Source: Hermatobates lingyangjiaoensis
Taxonomy: Eukaryota > Arthropoda > Insecta > Hemiptera > Hermatobatidae
Length of the DNA: 64,000 bases
Reading direction: 5' to 3'
Assembly (NCBI GenBank): GCA_026182355.1
Contig: JAPFBL010000255.1
Coordinates: 5,891,501-5,955,500, forward strand
Part shown: positions 1 through 27,999 of the stretch, one piece after another
Position numbering within the stretch: the stretch's first letter is position 1
Layout: each line of letters begins with the position of its first letter
The notes under the pieces: model-generated
Databases searched by the model: none
The model's input: the letters and a program-made list of their open reading frames with translations, nothing else
Told to the model about the DNA's origin: nothing
Program-made: the position numbers and the translations under genes

Positions 1-1876
1 ATATGTAGACATGAAAATGATTATAGTTCTCTGTCTCTACATATAATGTCGCAATATTGTAAACATAGAATATTTGTATTGAAGAGTTTAGCATATATAA
101 AAAATGTTTTCCTCTTCTTTTTTTCCTGATTCATTGCAGCATAAAGCCATTCCACAATTGTATTATTCCCATTACATGGAATTAACGATAGTCGCGTTTA
201 ACCTGGGTTTCTTATCTAATTTAAAATTGTTTGGATATTATTTTATTTAATACTGTTTTTCAGTATCAACCAGTGACTTACATATCCATTAATCGTGATT
301 TGATTAAGTAATCATATTTATTTCTTCTTCTATTCTTGCATTAAAAGTTACTACCAAAAATTGCTCTTTACGCTATCTGAATCAAGGTTAGCAAAAAAAA
401 AAAAAAATGAAATTTCAAATCTTTTATGATTATTTTTGTGGCCAAATAACTGGACTATTCTTGAACATGGTCGATTATTTAATATTTTTTTTTTAAACTC
501 ATTACGGTTTCCTTGAAATCATATGATACGTTTAGAATATTCATAGAATAGTCCCATCAACCATGTGAGCCCTTTTACCTAAAAGAACTTTTAGTTTTGG
601 GTTTTTCTGTACTCTATTCTTCTTCGTTAATTAAGTTTAGAAAAAATCAGATCTTATTAGAGCATTCATGACTGATGATTTACCTGTTCTAATTTCAAGT
701 AATTAGTAATTGTAGTTTTTCTACAAGTATAAACTTCTAATTAAAATTTTCACTTTATTTTAATGAAAAAGTTATTTATGATATTGAACTTATAATCAGT
801 GGTGGGATTCAAATTGTTTAAGAACCGGAAACTAAATTGTTTAGTTATATGTAGGCTATATATATGCGCAAATTACGTTGTCGTACATGCACAAGTTACG
901 TGAGTCACGCGACACTTGTGGAGTTTAATAGTGGCCTAATTAATACAGGTCTGAATAGGGGTTTACGTAATTTTAACAACCGGTTCGCCGAACTCATAAT
1001 ATTTTAAGCACCGGTTCGTGCGAACCGGTTGAATCCCGGTGAATCCCATCACTGCTTACAGTGAACTATTTATTTTAAAATTCATGTGTAAATCAGTAAT
1101 TTATGTTTTCCCTGATCGAAAAAAAGTTGTATTCTATCCCTTCCCTATTGTTATCAGAATATGTAACAAAAGCATTTACACATTGAACGCTTTATGTACT
1201 TAGTTTATTTCGACCGATGACAAAAGATTGAAGGTTTTTGTTAATGAATTTTGATGAAATGTAATGTTCACCTCTCTGAACAGAGAACAGTTAATATTTA
1301 TTTTTATCTCATCAGGTGGAACATATCTTCTATTGCGTCTATATTTTCATTGTATTTCACGGAGTGACATGAAAGCTGTCTATCTTTTTTTCCATAGAGT
1401 CTATATACCACCACTACTCTAGCATTAAGTCTACAATCCTAATTACGATTCAATTAAACTTTAATTTACTTGTTGTTTAATCAAATTAAATATATATATA
1501 TAATATTATTTTATTTTAGTTTAAATAATGTGCAAATCAGTTGAATATACTTCTTTTTTCATATACTCGTGAGTATATGAAAAAAATATTCCGTAAGCCT
1601 ACTTGCGAAATAATTTACTGGAGTAATTTTTATACTTAAGATAAATTTGATAGTTATCATCTTGTATTGTTGCGAAGCAATTAAACTGTTCTATTTAGAA
1701 ATATACTATTTTACTTCTAACAATGGAATATATAAAATTTGGTACAGTAAGTGCTATTCTACTTTTCTGGAATCAGAAATGAGTTTTAGAATTGTTAGAG
1801 TAGAGTGAGGACTATTACTGGTGTAATATTGAAATCAGATGCAAATCTGATAGGTTTTTTATTTTCTGTTTTACAG
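1..1876 (+). other. Intron of SUMF1 (3' part)
   Basis: AT-rich sequence upstream of the terminal SUMF1 exon, ending in a pyrimidine tract and CAG acceptor. I see no further SUMF1 exon. Apart from the hAT-type element at 797-1054 I find only short homopolymers and an AT-rich palindrome near 1560-1582 (ATATACTC inverted about GTGA). Confidence 0.7.
797..1054. mobile_element. Non-autonomous hAT-type element (MITE)
   Basis: Begins CAGTGGTGGGATTCAA and ends with the inverted sequence TGAATCCCATCACTG, i.e. hAT-type CAGNG termini. It is flanked by candidate 8-bp target duplications CTTATAAT (789-796) and CTTACAGT (1055-1062), which differ by two transitions. A subterminal palindrome, ACCGGTTCG..CGAACCGGT (about 1012-1030), is typical of such elements. 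There is no coding capacity. It sits in the SUMF1 intron. Confidence 0.8.
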
Positions 1877-2041
1877 GAAGGTTTTGCTGGCAATGAAGAA
1901 AGAGTGAAGAAGGGAGGTTCTTTCCTCTGTCACAAAAGCTACTGCTATCGCTATCGCTGTGCCTCTAGGAGCCACAATACCGCAGATAGCAGTGCTAGTA
2001 ATCTTGGCTTTCGCTGTGCCCTCTCCAAGCCCTATTCTTAA
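1877..2041 (+). CDS. SUMF1: Terminal coding exon of formylglycine-generating enzyme (partial gene)
   Basis: Encodes the last 54 residues of a sulfatase-modifying factor 1 protein, the ER enzyme that oxidises the sulfatase active-site cysteine to formylglycine. A polypyrimidine tract and CAG (ending 1876) precede the exon, which reads in phase 0 to a TAA at 2039-2041. The encoded segment carries VKKGGSF, then [11 protein letters not shown] and [10 protein letters not shown], which I recognise as the conserved C-terminal core of the FGE family. The C-x4-C pair matches the two catalytic cysteines (Cys336 and Cys341 in the human enzyme), so the catalytic end is intact. The last residues (ALSKPYS) are lineage-specific. 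Earlier exons are not visible in bases 1-1876 and must lie to the left. The high match to the family core makes another assignment unlikely. Confidence 0.9.
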   Translation, partial: EGFAGNEERVKKGGSFLCHKSYCYRYRCASRSHNTADSSASNLGFRCALSKPYS

Positions 2042-2119
2042 CAGTTATTTTATTTATTTTACCAGTGCATTGCGATTTATTCACTCTGTGATCTAACGTA
2101 CTTAATCGAATTTTCTCCG

Positions 2120-2125
2120 AATAAA
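2120..2125 (+). promoter_or_regulatory. Candidate SUMF1 poly(A) signal
   Basis: AATAAA 79 bases after the SUMF1 stop codon; the first such hexamer downstream. Confidence 0.5.
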
Positions 2126-2477
2126 CATTGCGGTTTCTCCGTGTCTATCTCTTTTTGTTTAAAGATTCGAAAAAATAGGAATAATGGAAGGGAATGTATT
2201 TATGTTGACTATTGAAACCGTTCTCGTTTATTATATATACATTTAAATGGATGCATGCATTAGATAAATTCTGTTTTTGATTGCTGTTTGAATACGCACC
2301 TCAGCATTCCAGGAGATTTTTTTTTTTTAACATCAAATATCTCTTATCTATATAAAACTTACTTCAATTTCTTGTACCTACTATTACTTACTACCCATCC
2401 ACTATTAGTTATATACTATAAGCAAACGAAGAAACTAGTTCTACTTATTTATACTACTATGAACTATAACGTTGGTA

Positions 2478-2645
2478 AACATGTTCCTATACAAATCTGT
2501 CATACCTCGTGAATAGTTGTTGTAGACGTCCGACCGATTTCGTTCGTAATGAATCTGTGCTACAACAAAGTGTACAGCAGTGATTCACGTGGTATGTATA
2601 CGTGGATTTGTATAATAATATGATATAATTTATTATTATGAATTA
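2478..2645. repeat. Imperfect inverted repeat of a dispersed family
   Basis: The left part (ACAAATCTGTCATACCTCG, about 2490) is matched in inverse by the right part ending ATTTGTATAATAATATG near 2620. Read on the minus strand, the left part resembles the sequence at 52040-52130 (GAAA..CGGT..GGAC, then GCGAGGTAAGACAGATTT). That identifies it as a degraded copy of the 51.6-52.1 kb fold-back family. Confidence 0.45.
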
Positions 2646-3695
2646 CTGAGATTCATTATAATTTTTTCTTTGGAAACAAATAAAGATACTTTATGTTGCC
2701 CTAATTCTAACAGATAATGGTGAAGGATAATGGTATAAGGGAGCACAATTATTATATTCAACTATCTTTTAGAAACATAAAAGTATCAGGCTAGTTGTTC
2801 GCATTGCGTGCGGCTTTCGATTAGGAACCACCCTCTGTCATCTATAAATGAATTTTCCTAAAAAAAAACCTAAATGAACTAATTCATTTTAAATGTAGGG
2901 GATGCTTTTGATGAAATAAAAATATTTAGAAAGTTGTTGCATTCATTCCGTTAATAATATTTCTAGATAAAATTATAACAATCATTTAAATTTTTTTTTA
3001 TTTATTACACATTTTCAATTGTACAACTAACTGGAATCGTGCAACTAGCAGATATAATTCATTACAAAATATTTAATTCCATAAACTGAGCATCATATGT
3101 ATTTATATTATCATCACTGTGATTTTAACGTGTATGTTAGACTGAATCTATTAAATTTTCTCAATGTATTGTGAAACTAAAGCTTATTATTCATGGTCAA
3201 GGTGATAGTGTTGTTTTATTATTTTTCAATTATTGGATATGGATTGATTTTTTTTTTTAAAAAAAGAGAATATAATATTTTTGAATATTAATAAAGCTAT
3301 ATTTTTTTAATATTGACGATCTATATTATAATTTTCCCCTATTTTTCCCTTTTTCCCTATTGTAACTATGGTGTAGTGTATGCACACATGACTGTTTTAT
3401 GGTTATTATACTTCTCCCAGTTCACATTAATGATTACAAATTTCATAAATGAACTTATTATTCTCTCTCTCTCAAAAAAAAAAAGGTAAATTAACTGAAA
3501 TTAACGGACCTATATTACTATAAAAAGAAGTTTTGATGATATTCAAAACTTTCAATTAATTTTATTAAGCAATTTAAGAACTTACTACGTAGTGAGTAAT
3601 AAGTAATTTATAGAATAAATAAATTGTCAAAATTACTCATTGAATCAATAAAATACATACTTTGAATTTACTCATAATTAGAATAACAGGAAGAA

Positions 3696-3829
3696 TTAAG
3701 TCTCCACACAAAAGTTTATTAGAAACTTCCCGTTTCGAATATTTCATGTTAATCTTCTCCTCAAGTCAAATTGAACGAAGTGTTCGAGATGTGTTGTTTT
3801 CTAATAAACTATTTTGTATGGAGACTTAA
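3696..3829. mobile_element. Small palindromic MITE with TTAA ends
   Basis: Starts TTAAGTCTCCACACAAAA and ends with the inverse (TTTTGTATGGAGACTTAA), followed inwards by the inverted TTTATTAGAAA / TTTCTAATAAA. The TTAA at each end may be the target-site duplication, as for piggyBac-type insertions, but GTCTCC is not a classical piggyBac terminus. Length is 134 bp with no coding capacity. Confidence 0.5.
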
Positions 3830-4714
3830 CTTTGTCATATTATTCCTATTTTAAATAAATGATTGCACTACTCCTGAGTGAATTTTGTTTCGTGAGGAAC
3901 GTGTTAACTCTAAATTTAAAGTGACTATCATTGCTTTTTCATGTCCTTAATAACCTGTCAATGTTATCACATCTTTCATATTAATCAATGCATTGTATTC
4001 TTGGATAGAAAAATATTTCTATGTACTCTTTAGATTTTTACAGTCATTTTAAGAAAGCTGTTTTACTTATGAAATTAACCAAACGATTTCAAATATATTG
4101 TTGACTAAGTTTGTAAATGTAATTTTAAAAAAGTGATAACTTAGTCGCCTTTTATTATTGTATACTATTTCTATTAATTAGTAGATACAACATTCATTTT
4201 GATCTTTGTGAGTATTTGAACCTGGCTTCTAAACTAAAAAAGCTGAAAGATTTCCTTTTTGAAATTTTCTAATTATATGAGTCAACATATTAAAAATAAA
4301 ATTATTTTCTTAACATATATATCTTTATCCTCTAAAAAAATGTGACCATCTGAATGGCTATTATTTATAATTCATTGTTATTTTAACTGTTCATGATATA
4401 ATTTTTATGAGAAAAAATTTGAGCACTTCAGCTCCGATAGACAACTGTTTTGTGGTCTTGATACGGTAGCAGTTATACTACAGTTTGGAATCGGTTTGCC
4501 AGTGAAAGTACTCTGATAAACATATGTCATGAATCGAACGAACTTTTAGGAAGGTGGTAAAAGGACATATATATATGTTCTGTGGTGTATCAAAGAAGAA
4601 ATAGTTAATGGTTAAGCATAACTTGACACACAGAAAAATTATTTAATAATATAAGTTTTTGAACTCTATTTTGCAATAATATGAGTTACCTCCTTAATTG
4701 AGTCTTAAATTTAG

Positions 4715-4811
4715 GCAATAATCACCAGCCTGATTCAACAGGTCGATCATGAGTTCTTGAAATGGAAATCCCTGCCTCCAGAACTCAACACCATTGGAAA
4801 ACTCTTCCTCT
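4715..4811 (+). other. Candidate isolated coding exon of unknown gene
   Basis: A 97-bp block, richer in G+C than its surroundings, sits between a TTTAG acceptor (ends 4714) and a strong donor GTGAGT (4812). Its frame 0 is open and protein-like, including SLIQQVDHEFLKWKSLPP. It does not resemble SUMF1 or the zinc-finger gene that follows. A second protein-like stretch lies at about 4890-5000 (including WQKLDNPLYMCPVNHG) without clear splice sites. This could be an exon of an unrecognised gene, an alternative 5' exon, or a pseudogene relic. I do not recognise the family. Confidence 0.4.
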
Positions 4812-7009
4812 GTGAGTAAAACATGCAATTACGTAGTTACTCTTCTCAGATGTAGGCTATTTGAAAACTGAAATAAATGTAGTATTGGAAACCAAAGACA
4901 GTTCGATTCATGTTCGTGACTGGCAAAAATTAGATAATCCTTTGTACATGTGTCCTGTAAATCATGGCACTCTCGCTGAACTACATGAAAATACTATCTT
5001 TTAGGAGATATAACTTCTGTTTTAATAACCTAAAGAATTATTCAGATGTACTGTGTTGGAATTAGTAATTAATTCGTTTGAAACACTGTCTCTTATTTTG
5101 AAAGATATGATAACAAATAGAAGCTACCAAATATATATTGAAATAATGTTCATTGACCTGGATTTCCGCATGAAAAACGTTACCGTTTTTTTCTTTATAA
5201 GTCTCTTATTACCTCTCGTAGTTCTATCTCTCATACGTACAATAAATAAATGGTAAATAAAACTTTCAATATTTATGCCCCAATAAAATGATATTTCATG
5301 TAGACTACCTGTATGTAATTTGAAGAAAATATGCTAAACTAATAGATCACTGAACAATTAGATTCGTTAAACCAGCACAAAATTGTTTCGACTGAAATAA
5401 GTGGTGGAAATACGGCAAAGTAAAATCATTTAAATTACGAGCTTAGCAGCTTTAAGTGTCATGATTACAAACTGGATACCCCTCAGGTAAAATAATTTAC
5501 TCATTTATAGAAACTAATCTATGTATTTGTAAGTAGTTGTACTTATCTATCATACAAATGGTATATAAGTGGACAAAGTAATTTAAAAGACTTGAAGATG
5601 GTAATTTAAATAAAATTAAATTACATTCTAAGATTGTAATTTAATTTTATAGACAGGAATTCCTATTTTTTTTGTGACAACACTATAAAAATATAAAATG
5701 TATACTTTTCTTTTACTAGCCCAAAGAAATATATAGAAGTTGTAAAGCTTAAAAAGATCTAATTATAAATTTTATTTATTATTCGATCTACCCAAATATA
5801 AACTTATATTAGCAAAATGGCAAACAAACCACACTTCCCAACCCAAGACAGCACTAGCCGCCTCCAACCGTCCCATCGCAGGCTGACAGTACAGGACTGA
5901 TCATATAAAGTATATTCTAGTAGTTCTTCACTTATAAAACAAGGGTTTTCACATGTTTACCCAACTTGGACCCGTCTGAGAGGAAAGGCTTGTAGCCTCT
6001 CCTCTTCGACGAGTTTAAAAGGTTTTCCACAAAGAGTCTAAATGGTAGCCCTGTGCAGCACTACTTGGTGGTTCTTCTTATCACCTTATAGTTATTTTTT
6101 CTAGACTGGATCTCATCTTGTCGAGGGTTGTGTGCACCTTTCGATTCAAGTCCCCAGCACACAAGAAGAGACAAGTCATAATGGTTGGTTAATTAGTTAG
6201 TTAATAGTCTAGCTTGTTGATAGCCTAAAACTCTGCATAAATAGCATTTCACGACTAACTCTAATGTGCTGCCAAAAAAAACAATGTGGACATTAGAAAC
6301 AAACTAAATGTTTTGTCAAAATTCTAAGAACAAATTATTTATGTTCTAATGATGACTGGTGAACAGTTGAAACGTGTCGGCTAATAATAATATGTAATAC
6401 TTGTTTGGATGGAATAACAGAACCATTATTTAGAAAAACTAATTAAGAAAGGAGAAGAATCTAAGAGTGATTTTTTAACAATATATTCATGCATTTTTAC
6501 AGATCTAAATTAATGTCCTCTATCTCAAAATCAGAAAAAAATGAAACACGAATGACCATTGAACATACAATTTGTACATTAAAATTACAATGAATTCTTT
6601 CACTGTAGAGTAACGTATTATTGCGACATTTTTCAATTATAAAAAATCTTTACAGTATCAATATGTAACGAACTTCTTAAGTAATCTTAGTACACTTTAT
6701 TATTTATGAAGCTTTAAGGAGTTTATATTAATATAACTCAGGAGCTTACTATCATTTCTTAATTTATTTATTAATTTTTTTGAGCTTTTTTTAGGGTAAA
6801 AATATATTTGTTTGCATTTGGGCTTACCTGATTCTTACCTCATGTAAAGGTTGGTATGGATGTTAACAATCCCCACTGAAAGCGTTGTGTTTGTGATTTG
6901 GATTGATTAATAGTTAATATTAAACTTGCATTCAATTAGATTCTGTGTTGTGTTTTTTATTGTGGGAAGTTTTTAATGTTGGAATGTAAATTGAAACTGT
7001 TCGATTACT
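4812..7009. other. Region upstream of the zinc-finger gene
   Basis: Should contain the promoter and 5' UTR of the gene starting near 7.0 kb, but I cannot identify a TATA box or initiator with confidence. At 6349-6380 there is a hammerhead-like core (ATGATGA, a CTG/CAG hairpin, GAAACGTGTC) in a degraded repeat. Confidence 0.4.
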
Positions 7010-7087
7010 ATGTTAGATTTCATTACTGAAGATGCTCCAACAGAAAAAGCCTATGTGACCAACGATCAAACGGGACAACAAGTGTAA
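7010..7087 (+). CDS. Upstream ORF (25 codons) abutting the main start
   Basis: ATG at 7010 opens a 25-codon frame (starting MLDFITEDAPTEK) that stops with TAA at 7085-7087. The main ATG follows at 7089 in another frame, one base later. This could be a translational uORF that limits initiation at the main start, or a first coding exon of an alternative transcript: GTAAGA at 7084-7089 is an acceptable donor, though the base before it is T instead of G. The composition looks protein-like. Confidence 0.4.
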   Translation: MLDFITEDAPTEKAYVTNDQTGQQV

Positions 7088-7088
7088 G

Positions 7089-23685
<16,597 letters not shown>

Positions 23686-23782
23686 AGTTACACTTGCTGT
23701 TAATTCCATACTTTATATTCTTCATGTACAGGAAATTTATTTATTAAAGAACTTATTTCAGTTACATAATGAACTTATGTAT

Positions 23783-23788
23783 AATAAA
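23783..23788 (+). promoter_or_regulatory. Candidate poly(A) signal of the ZNF318-like gene
   Basis: AATAAA 97 bases downstream of the stop codon. Confidence 0.5.
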
Positions 23789-25799
23789 TATATAGTCAGT
23801 GAATTTCTTTAATAGTAGAATTATTATTTTTCAGCCACCCTGTGTGTTTTTTACATCAGTTTTATAAGAACCGGTCTATTTTAAGAACCAATTAATTTTC
23901 ATAAATTTTACAGGAATCACCTGGATTTAATAGTTCTGATTAAGCTACCTTAATGTCAGAGAAAATAAACAAGACTACTTTCTGCCAAAACCATAATCAT
24001 AAATTTAAACGTAAACATATTTATTAAAAGTTTACAGTCTTCATAGAACTCATCTCCAAGAATAGTAATAGAACTGTTCCTCTTAATGAGTAAGCGATCA
24101 CAAGTCCATACAACATCTAAGGTTGGTTACACTTTTTTCCTATTACTCCGTAAACTTATCCGATATTCAAACTTTTCTCGCTTCCTAAGTGTTTTTTATT
24201 TTTTCGTTGTAGCTATTCTCCTTTAATAATTTTCATTATATAATCTTCGGATTTATTTTTGTTTCATGTGACCGAGGACTTTAATTTCATATTTACAATG
24301 ATAAGCCAATCCTGATTTTCAAGCTAATAATTCAACATTATGGATAATGACTGGTGCTGTAGACTGCGTTAAACAGACCTTCCTTGCTAAATTATGTCAG
24401 CTTCATCAGGTTGATTCTACTATCAGTAAACCGAAGAATTGGTTGAGTATTATTTTAATCCACCGTACTGAACTTCAACTCCTCAATGAAGAATTTGTCT
24501 TGGTCACATGGGAAACAATGGAACTCTTTAAAACTCTGCCGTGCTTTATTTTCTTTGCTGGATAGACTTATAATTCCCTCTAGTTTAGTTATCAAATTGT
24601 TTGAGAGATAATCTTGAATGGAAATAATCTCTTCCATTTATCCTAAATATACCACCAGCACTTTCCATGACAGTCCCTATGACAATAAATTCCTCACTAG
24701 ATACTATATGTTGTCTGATGTTCAGGGTATGTATATTCGATTGGAGTTTGATATGACTTTCACATGCAGTATTAGAATTTCTTGTAATCCTCAGTTTTTT
24801 ATTTTACGATTCCTCGAAAAGCAGTAGTTGATTCATGAAATGTACATCTATTAAAAAACAAGGGACATTTTTTTTTAAATTTATAACAATATATATTTCA
24901 TTATGTGATGAGAGATTTTCTTTGATATTAGACAACTTTATTCTTGTTATTGTGAGGTATTATGTTTATTAATAAATTTACTTTGTTAAACAGGTATTTC
25001 TTCTACCCAAAGCCATAGGAGACACTAAAAATAATAAATGATTGTTGAGATCTATAAACATTTTGGTTTGGTCCATCACATCACTAGACAATAAATGGTT
25101 TATTCCAGGAAATGGTTTATTTCCTGATAACATTTGTCATTGGACATTAAATTTATTTTTTTTCTATTATGGTCCACTGAAAATGATTTATTATAATTAT
25201 AATAAATATAAAGTTATATAGTTACATAAATAAATTCATTAAGACAGTGTATTCTATTCAATAACAATTCAAAAAAGTATATTATTTACGCCATTATTTT
25301 TAGTAGTATTTGAAACTTAAAAAAAATTGGTTAATGTAAATTAGGTTTTTTTTTATTTATTAGTCCTAATGACCTGGTGTCAGAGTTTTATAGAAAGGTA
25401 TTTCTTTTTTATTGTTGCAGGAATGTTAATTTACTGATGCAACTGGAAAGTACAATCATATTTCTGATCATTTCATGAAATCGAAATAACTAGTATTTAT
25501 TTGCACCGAACATTATGCAATATTATTTAAATTAGTTAAAAAAAAATTCTTCATATATTTGAATGTATATTCAATTTGTATGTTCCAATACAAAGGATAT
25601 CACAGACCCAAGTCTGTGTTCTGAATAAATTAGGAAGCCCTTCGTTGAGAAGAAAGACTCGTGGAAGACTTTGGTCGGTGTGAATTGGGGAATTTAATTC
25701 TGCACGTCTAGTGGACTGTATGAGGCCATGTTGAGGAACTGTCAATGTCTCTAAGGTTTATTTTGTGTTCATAATGTATTTTTATCTGGATATCATTGT
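23789..25799. other. Intergenic region after the ZNF318-like gene
   Basis: AT-rich. A minus-strand open stretch at 24455-24637 (including HCFPCDQDKFFIEEL) has a protein-like composition but no motif, splice site or partner that I recognise. Otherwise nothing. Confidence 0.4.
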
Positions 25800-26050
25800 T
25801 CCAACATTGTTCCGATGTTAGATGCACTTACTGTGCTCCGTGAATCTGGAAAAATCGCAGTTGTTAATCCAATGTCACACGAACGCATTAAAATGTGCGA
25901 GCCCACCGATTCTCCGCATGTCTTACTCGTTGAACGTTACCATTTGCATTGCCATGTTTGCAGTGCGCTGTTGACAGTTTTAAATTATTTGCCAGTTCGC
26001 CGACTGTGATTCGGTTTTTGACAGCATGAAATGTTTCACCAGCGAGAAAT
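25800..26050 (-). pseudogene. Possible mariner-type transposase relic
   Basis: Minus-strand translation near 26050-25950 gives VDEFLAGETFHAVKNR, then ITVGELANNLKLS, which resembles the helix-turn-helix region of mariner-family transposases. Beyond it the frame is broken by stops. No terminal inverted repeats found. The assignment rests on remembered family resemblance only. Confidence 0.4.
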
Positions 26051-26434
26051 TCATCGACAGAATAGTTGATTTGTGGTTATCATGAGGTGGCAGACTTCTA
26101 TGACCTAAGCATACAAAGCTTGTGGAACCTTAAGGTAAATGTCTCGACTGGTTCGCAATCAAGTTTTCTATAATTAAGCATAATATAATAATATAAAACT
26201 CGTTGTCTGTCAGTTTAGGGTGTTTTGTTGTTTGTTTTTTTCAATATGACCATCCTAGAGATGTAATATCAAACTCCCTACTTAAGTATTATCGAGCTGG
26301 TTGATATTAAAATTAATGAGTTTGTTTTAATATGACTATATCCAAATTATCAGGTATAATAAACTTGATATAATTGATCGAGAACAATTTGATGCATTAT
26401 TATTATTAAAATTGAGGACATTGTAATGGACTGA

Positions 26435-26500
26435 TGGACGTGTATATATATATATATATATATATATATGTAAAACGGTGTATGTAAACGAATACCGTTT
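26435..26500. repeat. (TA)n tract and adjoining hairpin
   Basis: TA run of about 15 units (26441-26469), followed by GTATGTAAACG..CCGTTTACATATAC, a hairpin with about 12 pairs. Confidence 0.8.
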
Positions 26501-27091
26501 ACATATACTAAATTGAATAAACGGTATTCGCGCTCCGTCCTTCGATGTGGGGAGATCTCTCTCACTTCGTCCTCCTTTCTAGTCTACCCTGATGACGAAC
26601 AACAGTTCGAAACATTGAGAATTCAGTAAGTGCTTTTTATTACTTTTTCTGTGTCGCGCTTTGTGTAATTTAAAGTTTTATATATATATTAGGGCATTTC
26701 TGCAGCAAGTCCTCTTTTAAGCATATTATGTGAAATGAATAATAAATTCTGCGTTCACGATTTTGTAACTAATCGCTTCTATTTTCCTCAAGATCTTCCT
26801 TGATCTTGAGCAAGTTAGCAAAAGACATTCAGCAAGGCACTTAACAGTAGGGAGTTGCGGTTAAAATACTAAAAGCACTTGACAGCGAATATCTGTATCT
26901 AATTAACTATTAAACTAAACTAATATAACAAGCTTTTGGCACCGTGGGTAATCATCAGGTTCTTATATTAACCAGTGGCTTAACAACTATGTCGCCCTTT
27001 CCCGGTGTCGTTGATAATCTGTTAATCTTTAAAATTCCAGGTAATCAATCCTCAGAATATTTATTTTCAAGAAATTACAATCAAGGATCTG

Positions 27092-27280
27092 GGGTCCAGG
27101 TTAGCTTAGTGGTTAACGTGCTCGCTTCTGAACTGGTAGGTCAGGGGTTCGATTCCCACTTGGTCGTCGATATATTCATGCGGGAGGTGAATAAATCTGA
27201 TCACGTCGTCCCTCGGAGAGGACGTTCAACCGTCGATCTCGAGCCTGTACGATGTCAAATACTCATTAAAGATCCCTACT
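27092..27280 (+). mobile_element. tRNA-derived SINE, copy 1
   Basis: A tRNA-like head has an A-box-like TTAGCTTAGTGGTTAACG and a B-box-like GGGGTTCGATTCCC. A central body follows (GGGAGGTGAATAAATCTGA), then a 3' part (ACTCATTAAAGATCCCTA). Head, body and tail recur in inverse at 46831-46972, confirming a dispersed family transcribed by RNA polymerase III. Confidence 0.85.
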
Positions 27281-27519
27281 CTAAATAAACTTGAGTTATG
27301 CAAAATTTAGGACTGACAATGTAAAATCTACAGGTAATGTCTCAGCCATTACTAAAATAGATGCCAAATAATAAATGAGCCATAATTTCCTCCCCTAGAA
27401 CAGCACTAAAATGTGAAAGCGTTATAAGTGTGGGCGTTAGAAACCAAACAAACGAACAATCAGAGATCTAATTTTGGACCGCTATTATTAGTACCAGACT
27501 TTCATTTTATTACAGTACT

Positions 27520-27830
27520 CGTATACATATAGTACAGTCATCATCAAAGATTTTTCAAAACTGAAACGTTTAATTCAAATCATAAAAAATGTTGAATTAA
27601 ATTAACTGACTACTCATATAAATATAATAAACTTTCAAACACTTTAAACAAAGACTCTTGAAAAATTTAAAATACATTTATTTTTAATTTGCAAATATTA
27701 CAGTTGAAAAATCCTTTTAAAAACAGTATTACACACATACAAAATAAAAAACAATTACGACCTTAAAATCTCATTTTGGTATAAAATTTCCGATTTTTTT
27801 TTAAAAATGTCGCCCCACTAGCTACGTCAG
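27520..27830 (+). repeat. Dispersed repeat R2, copy 1
   Basis: From ACAGTCATCATCAAAG through TACATTTATTTTTAATTTGC to AAAATGTCGCCCC. The same order recurs at 31105-31465. No coding capacity seen. Class unknown; the shared 3' boundary near CCCC..TAGC may be the element end. Confidence 0.7.
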
Positions 27831-27999
27831 TGAGAACAAGCATTTCTTTTGTGAGGTTATGGTTAATAGATGATTATTTGTGTTTTAAATGGTTCCTTAG
27901 GATTTGTTAAGGTTAGTTAATAAAGGTACTGTAGGCTGAGTATATCTACTTCAAATGGGGGAAGGAAATATTTATTACTGTTACCATAGCTTCTAATGT

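Larger units (their letters stand above)
2126..4714. other. Intergenic AT-rich region
   Basis: Apart from the inverted repeats at 2478-2645 and 3696-3829 I see nothing I can name: short homopolymers, AT runs and no open frame with protein-like composition. Confidence 0.5.

Noticed and set aside
25815..26009. Plus-strand 64-codon frame as a gene
   Set aside because: The complementary strand shows a mariner-like helix-turn-helix stretch, which explains the composition better.
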